From Taxillus chinensis (taxonomy: Eukaryota > Streptophyta > Magnoliopsida > Santalales > Loranthaceae): 64,000 nt of DNA. Location of the stretch: assembly GCA_023512835.1 (NCBI GenBank), contig CM042088.1:12888078-12952077 (forward strand), read 5' to 3'. The notes beneath the pieces were generated by a model that searched no databases, was not told the origin of the DNA, and worked only from the letters and a program-made list of their open reading frames with translations. Positions 1 to 12,100 of this stretch are shown piece by piece; the stretch's first letter is position 1, and each line of letters begins with the position of its first letter. Position numbers and translations under genes: made by a program.

Positions 1-749
1 TCTATTTCTATCTTTATTTTAGGCACCAATAAGGACTTTGATTGATAAAGCGTGGTTAACAACAATAACAACACGATCGGCTAAGCCAACACTTAACAAC
101 TCACATTGGGAATAACATATTTATTATATTACATTATTCTCTTTCTTATGTGGCTAATCATTATAACGTTGGATCCCGTTTTGTTTGGGTTGGCCATACT
201 AACCTGATGTTATATATACCTTTCTGCCCATGCCATATACCTTGTTGAACAGGTCCATAAAGATTTCCCACTACCAAGGAATGGTTTGGAGATGATGTTA
301 GCCCCAATTTGCACATAATGGATACACCTGACACAAATAGGGAAGCCTAAAATTGATAACCTTTTTTGCAAGCCCCTAAAGTGCCCCAAGACCAACACCA
401 AGTAATAGAGGATGAAATGTGGAGATTAACGTACTTGACCAAGCTTAATTCCGATGTAAAAGCGAAGAAGTTATGGCCAAAATAATTTTTATCGGAAAAA
501 GTCAAACTTGTCAAAAGATGGTCAATACCCCTGGTTAAAGGGCCCAAAAAATGTGACCATGCGACATTCTCTAAAATGACTATTTAGGTGAATATGGAGC
601 TTCCCGAACAATCCCCTAAAGTTCGTCTTGTTTTGGTATTTTTGGTGGGGGTAAAAAGGTAATTAAAAGATTAAAAAAAATTATCAAAGTCAAATCCGGA
701 TCATCACAATCAAATCCGAAGCATCAAAGTCAAATCTAGAACATTACTC
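1..749. other. Unassigned intergenic sequence
   Basis: I see no gene or recognisable element here. Reading frames are short and lack domain patterns. The last 70 bases hold short spaced copies of a CAAATCCG-like word that lead into the tandem array that follows. Confidence 0.5.
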
Positions 750-2110
750 GATCCGGACTAAGGGCTCCACCGATACGGAGTAAGAATCCGAGCCAACATT
801 GATCCGGACTAATCCCGTGTTTGGTTGATGTGGAAAAAGGGTAGAAAACAAAGTGGGTAGAGAAAATGGGTCGATTTTTACTTTTCCCGTGTTTAGCGAG
901 ATATAGAAAATGTGCGGTGCAGGGAAAAGAGGTGGAAAACAAATTGCGAACGGCTATTTTTTTTTGACAATGAAAATAGCGTGATTTGGTAAGGAAAAAC
1001 TACGGTAATTATTTTTTGCCATAACTAGCCTTGTCTTGTTGCCCGTCACCTAGATCCGAAAAGCAAAACAAGTCGCCATCTTCCGTCGCTCCTTGCCGTT
1101 GCCGCCTCCTCGCCTAGATCTAAGTCGTCATCTTGTGCCGTCTCTTGCCCCTCACCGCCGGTGCTTCTCCGCCCAATCTCCGGCCCCATCTTTCGCCGCC
1201 CGTTCCACCGGTGCCCCCTCGCCCAGTTTGCAAAACAGTTTGCGTCACCATCTTCTGCAACCCGTTGCGCCGCTGCCCACTTCACGTCATTCCTCATGTT
1301 CCTCTGCAGCCCAGGCCCAAATCAGTAATGCACCAATATTACGAATATTGCCGGGATCTGTTCCTCTATTCATACAACTTTGCACACTGACTCGCCAAAA
1401 CCTCATTAATGATAAAAAGGTATAATTGATATTTTCTTTCATTTGATTTGTTTAATAATTTATTTTACTCTAAATTAAATTTTATAAAATATATTTTCCA
1501 CCCCTTTTCCATACCAACCAAACAACTATCTTTTTCACCCATTTTCTTTCCACCTATTTTCTTTCCACCCTTTTTCCATATTAAAATTTTCCACCTTTTT
1601 TCTACCCCTTACCAAATAAAGGGTAAGGGCTCCACCGATACGGAGTAAGGATCCGAGCCAACATTGATCCTGACTAAGGCCTCCACCGATACGGAATAAG
1701 GATCTGAGCCAACATTGATCCGGGCTAGGCCTCCACTGATACGGAATGAGGATCTGAGTCTTCCATTGATCCGGACTAAGCTTCCACTGATACGGAGTAA
1801 GGATCCGAGCTAACACTGATCCGAACTAAGGACTCCATTGACACGGAATAAGGATCCGAGCAAACACTGATCCGGACTAAGGACTCCACTAACACGGAAT
1901 AAGGATCCGAGCCTTCCACTTATCCGGACTAAGCCTCATTGATACGGACTAAGGATCTGAACCTTCCACCGATTCGGAATAAGCTTTAATCGTCCGAATA
2001 AGCTCCAACATATGGATCCGAGTCTTCAATCGACCGGGAAAAGTTTCAATGATGCGGATTAAACTTCAATGATCTGGAATAAACTTCTAAAGATTCGGAT
2101 ACAAGCCTCC
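750..2110. repeat. ~52-bp tandem repeat array, interrupted
   Basis: Units begin with variants of GATCCGGACTAA, continue with CTCCACCGATACGGA and end near GATCCGAGCC. Unit starts lie near 750, 801, 1664, 1716, 1769, 1819 and 1869, and the copies become looser up to about 2110. The unit that starts at 801 stops at 812 and resumes at 1624, where an 811-bp element separates its halves. The array lies directly upstream of a Tat-like LTR promoter region, so it may be the U3 repeat block of that LTR. Confidence 0.75.
813..1623. mobile_element. Small inverted-repeat element, Harbinger-like, TAA duplication
   Basis: The left end (TCCCGTGTTTGGTTGATG) and the right end (reading inward on the minus strand CCCTTTATTTGGTAAGGGG) form imperfect terminal inverted repeats that continue as purine-rich GGAAAAAGGGTAGAAAA-type arms on both sides. 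The flanks are TAA (810-812 and 1624-1626), and removing one TAA plus the element restores a continuous tandem-repeat unit. A 3-bp TAA/TTA duplication is typical of PIF/Harbinger elements. No transposase is present. The core (about 1030-1330) is GC-rich, unlike the AT-rich arms; its open frames on both strands look like shadows of base composition. Confidence 0.6.
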
Positions 2111-2139
2111 ACCGACCTTGATTTTTGTTGATTAGCTTT

Positions 2140-3810
2140 ATTTATGGGCATGGTCACCGTAGCTTCATAGGATTAGTTGGGCGGATACTCTTCAATGGTC
2201 AGCTATCACATGTGCACATTTAAAGGCAAAAGGACAAGCAAGGTCGATGGTCCACCCAACATAAATGACATCTAATTAATAAAAAAAGGGGCCGACATCC
2301 ATAAATGCTACAATTATGTGGCGGTTCAATGGTATTAAAAAGGGAGTCCTTCCCCTCACACCGATGAGCCTTCACGCCCGAGACTACTATGCCTAAGCTT
2401 TTTCCCTTTGCACAATCTTTACGTCCAGATTATGCCCAAGCTCTTTCCCCTACGCAAAAAAAAAATGAGTTAAGGCCCGGCCTCACAACAAAAAAAAACA
2501 CCTATCTAGATATTACATTCAAAAAACCCATGAAAATCCAAAAAAAAATCCTAAGAGTCTTTGTTCCAATCTCTCTAAAAAAACCACGAAAATCTCAAAA
2601 AAAAATCCCAAAAGCTTTTCTCCAATCCTTCCCTAGTTCGATCCGTCTATCGTCAATTTCAAGTTCCGGCCAAACTCTGGTGCATTGTACAAGGCGAATT
2701 CACATCTTTCCACCGAATTTGGAGGTTCTTCCAGATTACCACGCCAACAGGATAGCTCGGACGTGGTGATCGATAAAGTCGGTTCGCTACTTTTATTATT
2801 GTTTGTTTTTTGATATATTGCTAAATTTCGTTTCAATTATTTGTATTTTGTTTCATTTATTTATTTTGCTTTTGTTTTCCTCTATTTTAGGGATGTAATC
2901 ATTTTTTTATTTTGCTTGTTTGTTTTGTGTATGTTGTTGTTGTATATAATTATAATATGTAAAAAGCAAAAAAAAATGAGAAAAACTAAAAAAAGAGCAA
3001 AAAAAAAGTGATGAAAAGAAAGAAGAAGAAAAAGAGAGTGGCTTTGTTTTTTATTTATTTGTGGATGTCATAAGTACACTCACGTTTATTTTGATGTATG
3101 TATTCATTACTTTGATATGTATTTGTAACATATGTAAATTTGGGTTTTCAAAACAAAACAAAAAACAAAACAAAAAGGAGGAGTTTTCAAAAAACAAAAA
3201 CAAAAAGACAAAAACAAAACAAACAAAACGGTTTTAACAAAAAAAAACAAAACAAACACAAAAAACGTTTGCAAACAAAAAAAATGTCTTTAAGCCAAAA
3301 AACAAAAAAAATAAAAGTGAAAAAAAAAACATATTGTGATTTTTGGGACTTTAATTTTCAAAATAAAACAAAAAAATCAAAACCAAAACCCTCGGATTTC
3401 ATTTTCCACTTCAAATAAAAAAGCAAAACAAAACTTTTAGGATTCCTTTAGAAATTTAGGGTAAATCAATTTTAAACATAACTTTAACAAATAACTTAGC
3501 TAAATTAAAAGCATAGACTTTCTAGGAAATTCATGGTGCCTCAAACCCAATCATGTAGTGAAAATAAATAAAACCTCCTCCTCCCAAAAATAGATACCTG
3601 AAAGGGCGTTGTAGGGTGCTAATCCTTCCCTACACGTAACCAACTCCTGAACCCTTCTCCCGATAAATGCGGACCACACCTTAAACTACTCAAAGTAGAG
3701 GGTATCCAATTGTACCCCAAACGATTGGTGGCGACTCTAAATTTCTCACCATTGGTTTCGTTTGAGTCCACCAAAACAGGCCCGAATGAAAACCGTTGAT
3801 GACAATAACA
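2140..3810 (+). mobile_element. Tat/Ogre-like LTR fragment with primer-site-like sequence
   Basis: A TATA-like ATTAAAAAGGGAGTCC (about 2334-2349) is followed by a leader with many short A runs and then about 700 bp of A-rich sequence (A6-A9 tracts, 2940-3420). Near 3724 there is TTGGTGGCGACTC, the form of the primer-binding junction seen in plant Tat-lineage Ty3 elements. No coding part of the element remains after it. I infer a truncated or solo LTR plus the start of an internal region. The lysine-rich frame at 3140-3418 is an artefact of the A-rich tract. The left edge is not resolved and may include the tandem array. Confidence 0.5.
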
Positions 3811-5692
3811 TCCCATTACTTATCAAAGTCTATTCTTGGGTATGTGTGAAACACGTATAATAGATCACTAATTAGACTAAGTATAAATTTGGTTCACAAT
3901 CGGTGAATGGAGTGCATGATGCTCTGATTTCGATAAGATTGTAGTACAAACTATTTATATAGTGGGAGTGATCTAATCTAGGATCATTGTAAATAGTTTA
4001 CAAATAGTAGTGCGATATGTAATTATACATATTGAACGGGACCATGATAAAATAAATTCTTGACTAATCTCCATTTGCATTGTATGAAGAATTTTTTTCT
4101 CTATCATTTGGATGGTAGTTTATGGATTGATCTTAATTCAGACCATTTGATTAACTTATGTCTATAATTTATATCTTTTGACTTATCAATGAGTGAGAAG
4201 CATAGTGCTTCAAATACCTCAATATCTTGGAGATATAATATTATAGATAGTGGGAGCATCAAGTCGGGTGCATGGAATCCTTAGCTACTATACTAAGAGT
4301 AATGATATTCCCTTGTTATTTAATTCGATTCTTGGGTAAGTTAGCGCTTGTAATTATATTGGATATAATTTATTATAAATCCTAATTCATGATTGGATCA
4401 TGAATGGGTCGCCCATTAGAGAATTAATGGTAACACATGGACAAAGATATAATTAGAGAGGTTGAGCGGAATCTATTGATACTGTCTCCAATTATGAATA
4501 TCATAGTGGAGGATCATATCATATGGCAATCAGTTATATTGATGGACAAATCCTTTGTTGTGGATTCTTATAATTATATCTACTTAATCGTAGAGTACAA
4601 TTTTAGTCCTTGATCATGACTCGGATTAAAACTAATAAATAATAATTTAATTGATTAATGAGATTAATTAATTAAATATTATTTATTAGAGCTTCAATTA
4701 AGTAGGTCCATTTGGTCCCTCTAGCTAGCACCGTTTATTCTTGTGTAGATCTTGGATCATTGTAAGATAATTCTGGTTGTGTTTAAGAGGTAATTAATTA
4801 ACGTGTGTCGATATATATTTAAGAGTTAAATATATATTACATGGTTATTTATTTAATTAGCTTTGTTACATAATAATTATATTATTTAAAGAGTTTAAAT
4901 AATATGTATTATTATTATTTAACTAAATGGGCGTATACGTAATAGCACAAGTAACTCTAAGTCTATAAATAGATCGTAGCCTCATAGGTTAAAAATGTGC
5001 CGTGTGCGATTATTAACGACCAAGAGAGCAAAAGAATAGGTGACTAACCCTAGTAGAGATTGTGTTGTTCATTGATCCAAGGATCCACTAGCCTGTGCTC
5101 CTTGAGAGGTGAATAGCGAGAAAGACGCTTGGTGATTGAATCTAGGAGGTTATGAGGACAATCAAAATGTGATCGTGAGTTCGTTCTTGGCGAGAAAGGG
5201 AAGATAGTTCTAACTTTATGATTCTTTAGTTGATTTCTTCTTTTTGCTCTTATAAATTAAATCAATTGATTCATATTTAGATCTTAGTGTTTGTTTATTG
5301 AATAAAAATTTTAAAATCCATTTTCATCTTAAAATACTGGTTAACTTTATTCCAATATTCTAATAGCTTAAACGTCGAGTATCGAGCAAGGGCTTGAGCT
5401 AATTTTTTTATTCTTTTCTTTGTTATTGAGTGCCGGATTTTGTGGAGGGGTTGAGAGATGGTTTTGAATAATTGAGGTGTTGAATTGTACATAAATATGT
5501 TTTCTTTCTTTAATTGTGGTGTTATTATTATGAGGGTTCGTGTATGCTTGATTTGAAACAATCCATGATGTGATATGAGAATACGGATATATGATTGCAA
5601 ATACATTGTGAATTGTGATTACCTAGTGTGTGATTTGATGTGGATGTTATAAAATTATAATGCGTGATTTATGTAGGCAATGATTGCTAGTA
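3811..5692. other. AT-rich repeat-derived sequence, unassigned
   Basis: There is no coding signal. A TATA-like TCTATAAATAGATC near 4963 is followed by a leader-like stretch with GATCC and AGGTGAATAG words (5000-5200), which resembles the R/U5 part of a plant LTR, but I cannot find matching ends or a primer site. The stretch from about 5290 may be the left part of the LTR in which the solo LTR at 5698 is inserted. Confidence 0.35.
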
Positions 5693-5697
5693 GAAGG

Positions 5698-7389
5698 TGT
5701 AACCGTATTTAAGTAGTTTTGAGAGATAGTCATTTCATGAGAATGCAACTGTCCCGGACGGTAATGTATCAATATGAGCATTTTGACAAGTTTCTGTGGG
5801 CTGATTGAGAGTCGGGGCCCCCGAGTGGCCCAATTTTTGACTTTCCCAGGGTTAATAGTTGCCTTTTGCTTTTGGCAGGTCATTTGAGTGTAATAATCTC
5901 AGAATAATGTTGTGCTCGTCATTTCGAGCATTTTGACGATAATTTGACTCAATTTAGAGTTCGTGACCTTGAAGGTCAATTATTGTTGGGAGGCTAATTA
6001 TTACAAAGGATATAAATAATGAAGAAACTTAGTATCCTTTATTTTCTTGGTGTGTACGTGCTTGAGCAAGAAAGAGAGAGAGAGAGAAGGCGGAGCTTGG
6101 AGGAGGAGCTTAAGCCTTGGTGATTTGGGGCAATTGGAGCTCGTAGATCGTGAAGAATCATTTGGGTAGGTGATCCCAACTCTATATGATTCATAGTAGG
6201 CTTAGCATGCTTAACTTGGGTGAAATCATGGAATTTGGGGGTGAACCCTAAGATTTGGGGAAACCCTATTTTGAGATTGAATCTTGTGGTTTAAATGCAT
6301 AAAAGAGGTATTTCTCGTTGATTACATGAAATTTAGAGTTGTTTAAGACATGTATAGGTGTATATCGAAATAAATGTGTTTATGAGTGTTAGGGGTTGTT
6401 TGGGTGCTGTTGGTCCAGAAAATTGGCAAAAACGATAGTGAACGGTGTTTTACGGGCTAATGAACGGTTTACGGATTGGTGTTTACGGGCTGGTGAACGG
6501 TATTTTTTACGGGTTGGTGTTTGCGGGCTGATAAATAATATTTTCGAACTAAGTGAATAGTATTTTTTAAATTTAGTGTTTAGGGTTAGTGAATAATATT
6601 TTTCCGGATTAGTGAACAGTATTTTTCTGGACTAAGTGAACTGTGTTTTTCCGGGCTAGTGAACAGTGTTTTCCGGACTAAGCGAATAGTATTTTTTTGG
6701 GCTAGTGAACAGTGTTTCGAAAACAGTGTTATCAGATGAGTGTTGGGCCTGTGAGGCTATCTTGATGAGCCTGAGAGGCTACTGTTGAGGGCCTATGAGG
6801 CAAGATGTATATAGGGCCTAAGAGGTTCCTATGTCTGAGAGACAATACTGAGGCTGAGATGCACTATGGTGCCTGAGAGGCAATACTATTCCTGAGGAAA
6901 TATTTGTGTGACCAGGGAGGTTTGCTTTCTATGTGAATGTGCGATTTTATGATTGAGTTGGTGATATATATGTAGTATTACACGAGCACATGCCTACACT
7001 ATTTTATGAGTTGGGATGGGTCGGGGAGAAAGGACCCCTACTGAGCTGTGATGGCTCACCCATCCCATTGTGTTTGTCTTTGTTTGTTTCAAGTGCCTAC
7101 AAGAGCTAGGAGGTTCACCAGAGGTGAAGACCCCGTGTGTGTTTGCTTGTTTTGTTGGGTTATAATAATATTATGTAACCCCGTGGGGGAAATGACATGT
7201 ATGAATGTGTGTTTATATTGTGGATAAAAATGAGATTGTTGTATTTGTATGATATATGTGTGATATGGTTCAAGGACGGCACCCGTGCTAAGGTCCCTTT
7301 CTCGGTGTTATCACCAACCCCTTGTTCCTTCGGGTGCGGGCTTAGGAATTCACTAACCGGTTTCTATGGGTCGGATTCCGGGCGTGACA
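5698..7389 (+). mobile_element. Solo LTR of a Tekay-like Ty3 element
   Basis: This 1692-bp block starts TGTAACCGTATTTAAG and ends GGGCGTGACA, with GAAGG on both sides (5693-5697 and 7390-7394), a perfect 5-bp target duplication. No internal region lies next to either end, so it is a solo LTR left by LTR-LTR recombination. Its ends and middle match, on the opposite strand, the LTR of element B at 26283-28469 (the TTTGAGTAGTTTTGAGAGATAG start, GA-rich tract, CACCAACCCCTTG-type 3' part). It contains a GA microsatellite near 6071 and two internal tandem repeat blocks. Confidence 0.9.
6425..6725 (+). repeat. ~28-33-bp degenerate tandem repeats in solo LTR
   Basis: Variants of AGTGAACAGTATTTTTCCGG follow one another about nine times. 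A second block (6740-6900) repeats GCCTGAGAGGC-like words. Such blocks in U3 are common in this LTR family and differ between its members in this window. Confidence 0.7.
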
Positions 7390-7394
7390 GAAGG

Positions 7395-8044
7395 CTTGCA
7401 CGCCTCCAGCACTGGATAACACATGACAAGGCATCGACTGTCGATAGGTGGTCTACACGCCACTATCTTGTGCATTGGTTATGATGTGACTGTTGATGTT
7501 TACTTATTGTTGACTTTGAGTTGTTATTCAGTAATTTGGTTGTTAACCTAGTCATGGTAGAGATAGAACACTTCACCTGCACTACACCGAGCATGTAATA
7601 TTAGCTTTCGGTTAAAGAGAGAATTATAAAACACTTGCTGGGCTCTTTGTAGCTCACCTTTCCTATTTTATTTCTTTCTTACTGTGTTTTGACCGATGTT
7701 AGCTTGAGGCCACAACTGGATTGGGAGTACGCCTCTCGTTGAAATTATATGGACTTTGGCTTGACGTGAAATTCTATTTACATTTTCTTTTTTCTCTTGG
7801 GCATGAGTTCAGGGAAGTTGTATTGTTTTATGGTATGGTTGATTGATAATATAATTTAGACTCTTGGTTTTCAACACATGTGAATGTATGAAAACACTTA
7901 CTATAGGAGTGTATAGGTGCACGTGGACGACACTTGCGGTGTATTCCATATTGGTGCTAGTTACTAGCCTCTTGACTCTTTGGGTGCAGGTATGAGACAG
8001 TCACGTTCTTAGTCTCGGGCCTTTTTGGAATTGGGAGCGTGACA
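7395..8044 (+). mobile_element. 3' part of an older LTR that received the solo LTR
   Basis: The sequence ends GGGAGCGTGACA at 8044, the same type of 3' terminus as the Tekay-like LTRs in this window, and carries GGGTGCAGGTATGAGACAG just upstream. The GAAGG duplication of the solo LTR interrupts it, so it is older. I could not place its 5' end or a target duplication. Confidence 0.45.
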
Positions 8045-8640
8045 TACACTTTTAATGGATCATAAATTAATTAGTCTGGTCTGATCTATGGATCAATCCA
8101 TATTTATTTATTTGAAATAAATATTATAAGTTAATTTTTGTTAAATATTTTTTTAAAATTTTAATTTTAAAACCACATTTAAAAGTTTATATTTTCAAAC
8201 TTTAATCTTAAAATTAATAGGTTTATGCTTTAGCTACTAACAAATTAAGTAGGATAGGTAATAGTTTTTTAAAATTTATTTTAAAAAATCGATTCATCGA
8301 TCTATCCGCGTTTGTATGAATTTAGTCTGCAAGGATCGATTCGTTTAGGCCCATGATTAAAATAGATTAAATTATTCTGGTCTAATCTGCTCAGTAAACA
8401 TAAACTGCGAGCTAATCTATAGATTGATAGTCCCTATATGGCAACGCAATAACTCTCTTCACTTCATGGTTTAGAAAAAAAAAACTTAAAATAAATAAAA
8501 GATTAATATATGAAAAGCTATATTTGACATAATCTTATTATTTTTTAAATATAATTATTTTAAAAAAATTAAATTATAAAAATAATTAAATTTTCAAAAA
8601 TAATACCTTAGCTAAACAAAACCAATGGAATGAAACGAGT
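8045..8640. other. AT-rich intergenic sequence upstream of DR1
   Basis: No gene is seen. Two loose direct copies of a TTAGTCTGGTCTGATCT-like word occur (about 8070 and 8370), possibly from an old element. Base composition changes sharply to GC-richer promoter sequence after about 8640. Confidence 0.5.
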
Positions 8641-9108
8641 CCATACATATCCATAGCTCACGCGCGCTCAAAATACACGCTCCAACCGTCACACGAGAGA
8701 GAAATCCCACGCGGTCCACGAAAGCGCGTTTTGAAACGGGAACGCGTTGAACGACGCGCTGTGTGATTTTAGCCCTAATCGCCTGCGAAAGGTTCTCTCT
8801 CTTTATCCTGAGAATATGTCTTCCCCTCGGATGAACAAATCGTTATAAATCGACCATGGCTCTACCTCTCTCCTCTGCGATTCAGGAAACCTCGGCCTTA
8901 TTTCCCCTCCCAGCTGCTTTTCGATTCTCTCTTCGATCTCTCTCTGTGAGTTTTCGATTTTTCTTTGGAGATCTCTAGGGTTTTGGTTCCACGTTTCGCT
9001 GTTTCGTTTCCGTGAATGTTTACGTCACTACGTTTGTTTTCTTGTGTTTATTTGTGTGAGTGCGTGTGCTTTATTTTTTATTTTCTTGTTGTGTTTGTGT
9101 TTTGTAGA
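8640..9108 (+). promoter_or_regulatory. DR1 promoter, 5' leader and probable leader intron
   Basis: A cluster of CGCG words (8658-8760) precedes a TATA-like TTATAAAT (8843-8850) and a CT-rich leader. A probable leader intron runs from CT|GTGAGT (donor 8946) to TTTTGTAG (acceptor ending 9107), one base before the start codon. A telo-box (TAGGGTTT, AAACCCTA on the other strand) lies inside it near 8977, a motif common in plant housekeeping genes. An ATG at 8855 lies close to the presumed transcription start and is out of the accepted model. Transcript ends are inference. Confidence 0.6.
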
Positions 9109-12100
9109 ATGGAGTCGATGGACATAGTTGGCAAGTCCAAAGAGGACGCATCTCTGCCTAAAGGTCAGTAAGTTTTGTAATAATTCATATATATGTATAT
9201 ATAAAAAATTTTCTTTAAAATTTGCTTTGTGTGTTTCATGTTATTATTTCGATTTCTGAGTTTATTTGGTGAAAAAACAGCTTTGTTTCTATTTTATGTT
9301 CTTCGTGTAGGGGTGTCTGTGTTCTTCCTAAACTGGGGATTTGTAATAATATTATGTTGATTTTTTTTCTTCATAATGTTTGACAATCGGACCTTGCCCA
9401 AGAAGTAAACTGATTTAATGCTATGCAAATAAGGGAATTGTGGCTTGTGTATTTTGGTGATTTTATTTGGACTGTTTGGCCACTAAAAGTTTGGATTTTT
9501 GTTGAAGTAGATGCCCACACTATGCTAGTTGTTTATAAAATTAGAATGAATGCTTTCATGGTCAGGGAAGGTTGTGATTCAGCAATTATTGGCTCCGGGT
9601 GTAGAAGGCCGTGTAAATTATGATTATAATGCAGCTTTCTCTTCATTTTCTTGTTGTTTCAAGCCTACACTCGTGTAATATCATGTAACATGCATCCCTC
9701 AAATCACATTTCCTTATTTCTCCCATTTTTTGTGCCAGTTAACATTTTTAAAGATTTATTTAATTAATTAATTTGCAGATATACTGTGTTGAAATAGTTC
9801 AGAAGTCATCCTACTTAACTAAAAATCATTTATTTGCCACTGTTTTTAGGCCTTTCCATATTTTTTTGTTGCCTAGTCTTAAGTTCCTTATAATTCAGTG
9901 ATGGAAAAATGATTCTGAACCACTGAATTTTAGTTGCACATGATGGTGATTACAATCCATGGGGTTTTTATTTTTCTTCATTCTGGATTTCTTTCTTCCA
10001 CTAACATTTTACTCGTTTTGACTTGTTTTTGCTCTTTGCTGTTCTTTGTATTTGTCTAAATAATCACATTACGTAGTGGATTTAAAGGCTTATAAGTCAT
10101 CTATGTACTTTAGTCTGCAGCAAGTGTTATATATATATAGATGACTAATAAATAGAAAATGAGACCAGTGTGTGTAGTTACAATTAGAGCCGTTTAATTA
10201 TGATCAAATAGGTCATATCGCACTTTCATTTAACTATAGAGGGTACTATAGCACGTGCTGTAACAGATGAGCAGTTGAATAAAAGTGCGATATGGATTGT
10301 TTGATCCTCTAATTGCATTGCGCTCATTCTCTTTTTTTTTTTATTCATGCAAACCTATGTAAGATGCAAACCTATGTAAGATGCAAGGCAAGACGGTAGG
10401 GTTGTTTATTTATTGTGTTTGAATTTGAATTTAGAAATTTTTATTTGGGTTTTCTATTTATTGTATTTGAATTTAAATTTGGGGGTTTTTGTTTAGGTTG
10501 TATATTTATTGTGTTTGAATTAGGGTGTGAGTGAGAGTATGTTTGATTTTGGAAAAAGATCCAATTAGAAGATTATTGTAGTGGGAGAGATGGCTGCTTC
10601 TTGAACTGCAGATCAACTATTCTCTTTTGTTTTATATTTCATCTATCAATAAATTTACTCTTTTGCTTGGGTTCGTACAAATTGGTATTAGAGCATGATT
10701 TTTGAACTAATGGCTGCGAAGAAAGTTGAAATCTTGAAAGAGAAATTAGAGGTAGAGATTGGTTCCATCAAGGCCATCATCGACGAGCGATTTGAAGCCA
10801 CCAACAAACAATTCTCCACCTTGGTGGCCATGCTGTATAGATTGATGGAGCTCCAACAAAACCCTTTGACTATTTCATCGACTAAGGGAAGGGTGGCAAA
10901 TGTGCCCCCTGGCGACCCAACTAAGAGCGACAAGGCTGGAAAGGAAACACATGTGCAACCTAACGTGGTTGATCCAAGTGGATCAAGAACTCACGAAGGA
11001 GGAAGCAAGGGACCTCATCCTAGGGTTGCCTTTTCAGGTGTCGAGCGAGATGGTAGCGACAAAGGCAGTTGGATCGGGGCTAAAAACATTAGTGTTGAAG
11101 GCTATGGACCGCAGAATGGACGACCTATCTTTGGTAGTGGCCACCTGGCATTGGCATGGGGCACGCAAACTGCAGGATAGCACTGGCTACAAACGGTGGT
11201 GGACCTATTGTTGGTGGTGGCCACCAGGCACTGGGATAGTGCATGGTTGGCCATCATGGGGCAGAGGCGTTTGTGGTTAGCGAAGGCAATCCTGGCTATG
11301 AACCTGAGGAGGTTGACTCATCATGGGGTGCACGACAGCCTGAGGAAGCACGACAAGCAGCCTCATTCGCTGGAGGACTAGACCCTAGGCAGCCAGGACA
11401 ATGACTAGGGCAGAACAGTGGTGGATGGGCAGTGCCATTTGGGGAGGCATTGTGGTCAGGGGAGGGTTGGCATGGAGCTGTAACACCACCTAGGAGGGTG
11501 CATGGCCCTAAGAAGAGGAGAGGAGAGCGAACTTGCTAGGACGAATGAGGCATTGGGAAAGAGGGTATGATCCACTATGATGTTGGGCCTTGTGAGCAAG
11601 TATCTGGCGTGGGAAATGGCTCTTGGGCTGGCAATTTTGGGAATCGTGAAAGGAGAGGGCTAGAATGGGGGTACGGCCTTCAATGACACGAAATTGGTAC
11701 GAGTATCCTCAATGGTGGTTAGATTCTAAGGTTCGCGAATTAAAAATGCCTATATTTGAAGGGGTGGATGCGCATGAATGGTTGTATCTAGTGTTATGCT
11801 ATTTCACCCTAAATGATTTCTTAGACAAGGAAAGGCTGGCTGCAGCGGGTGTTTGGTTGGAAGGTAAGGCGCTCACATGGTTCCAAGGGCGTGAACGATG
11901 GCAACCTTTGGGGTCGTGGGGTGAGTTCAAGGATCAACGACTCGTATGGTTTAGAGCCACCCAGACAGGGGACATTTATGAGAAACTTGTGGTGATGTTG
12001 ATCAATAGAGGTGCAACTCATAACTTTGTCTTTGCTTTTGTAGTTAATTAATTAGGCCTTCCATTGACAGGCATTGGTAGTTTTGGGGTGGTCATGGGTA

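Noticed and set aside
1093..1425. Overlapping GC-rich frames on both strands as a possible gene
   Set aside because: They come from base composition of the element core; no domain, no splice context, and frames exist on both strands.
3140..3418. 92-residue Lys/Gln/Thr-rich frame
   Set aside because: It is translated from A-rich low-complexity LTR sequence.
10683..10694. tRNA-like words (also 37476-37487, 42036-42053, 50110-50121)
   Set aside because: They are only tRNA 3'-end complements that serve as retrotransposon primer sites; no cloverleaf surrounds them.
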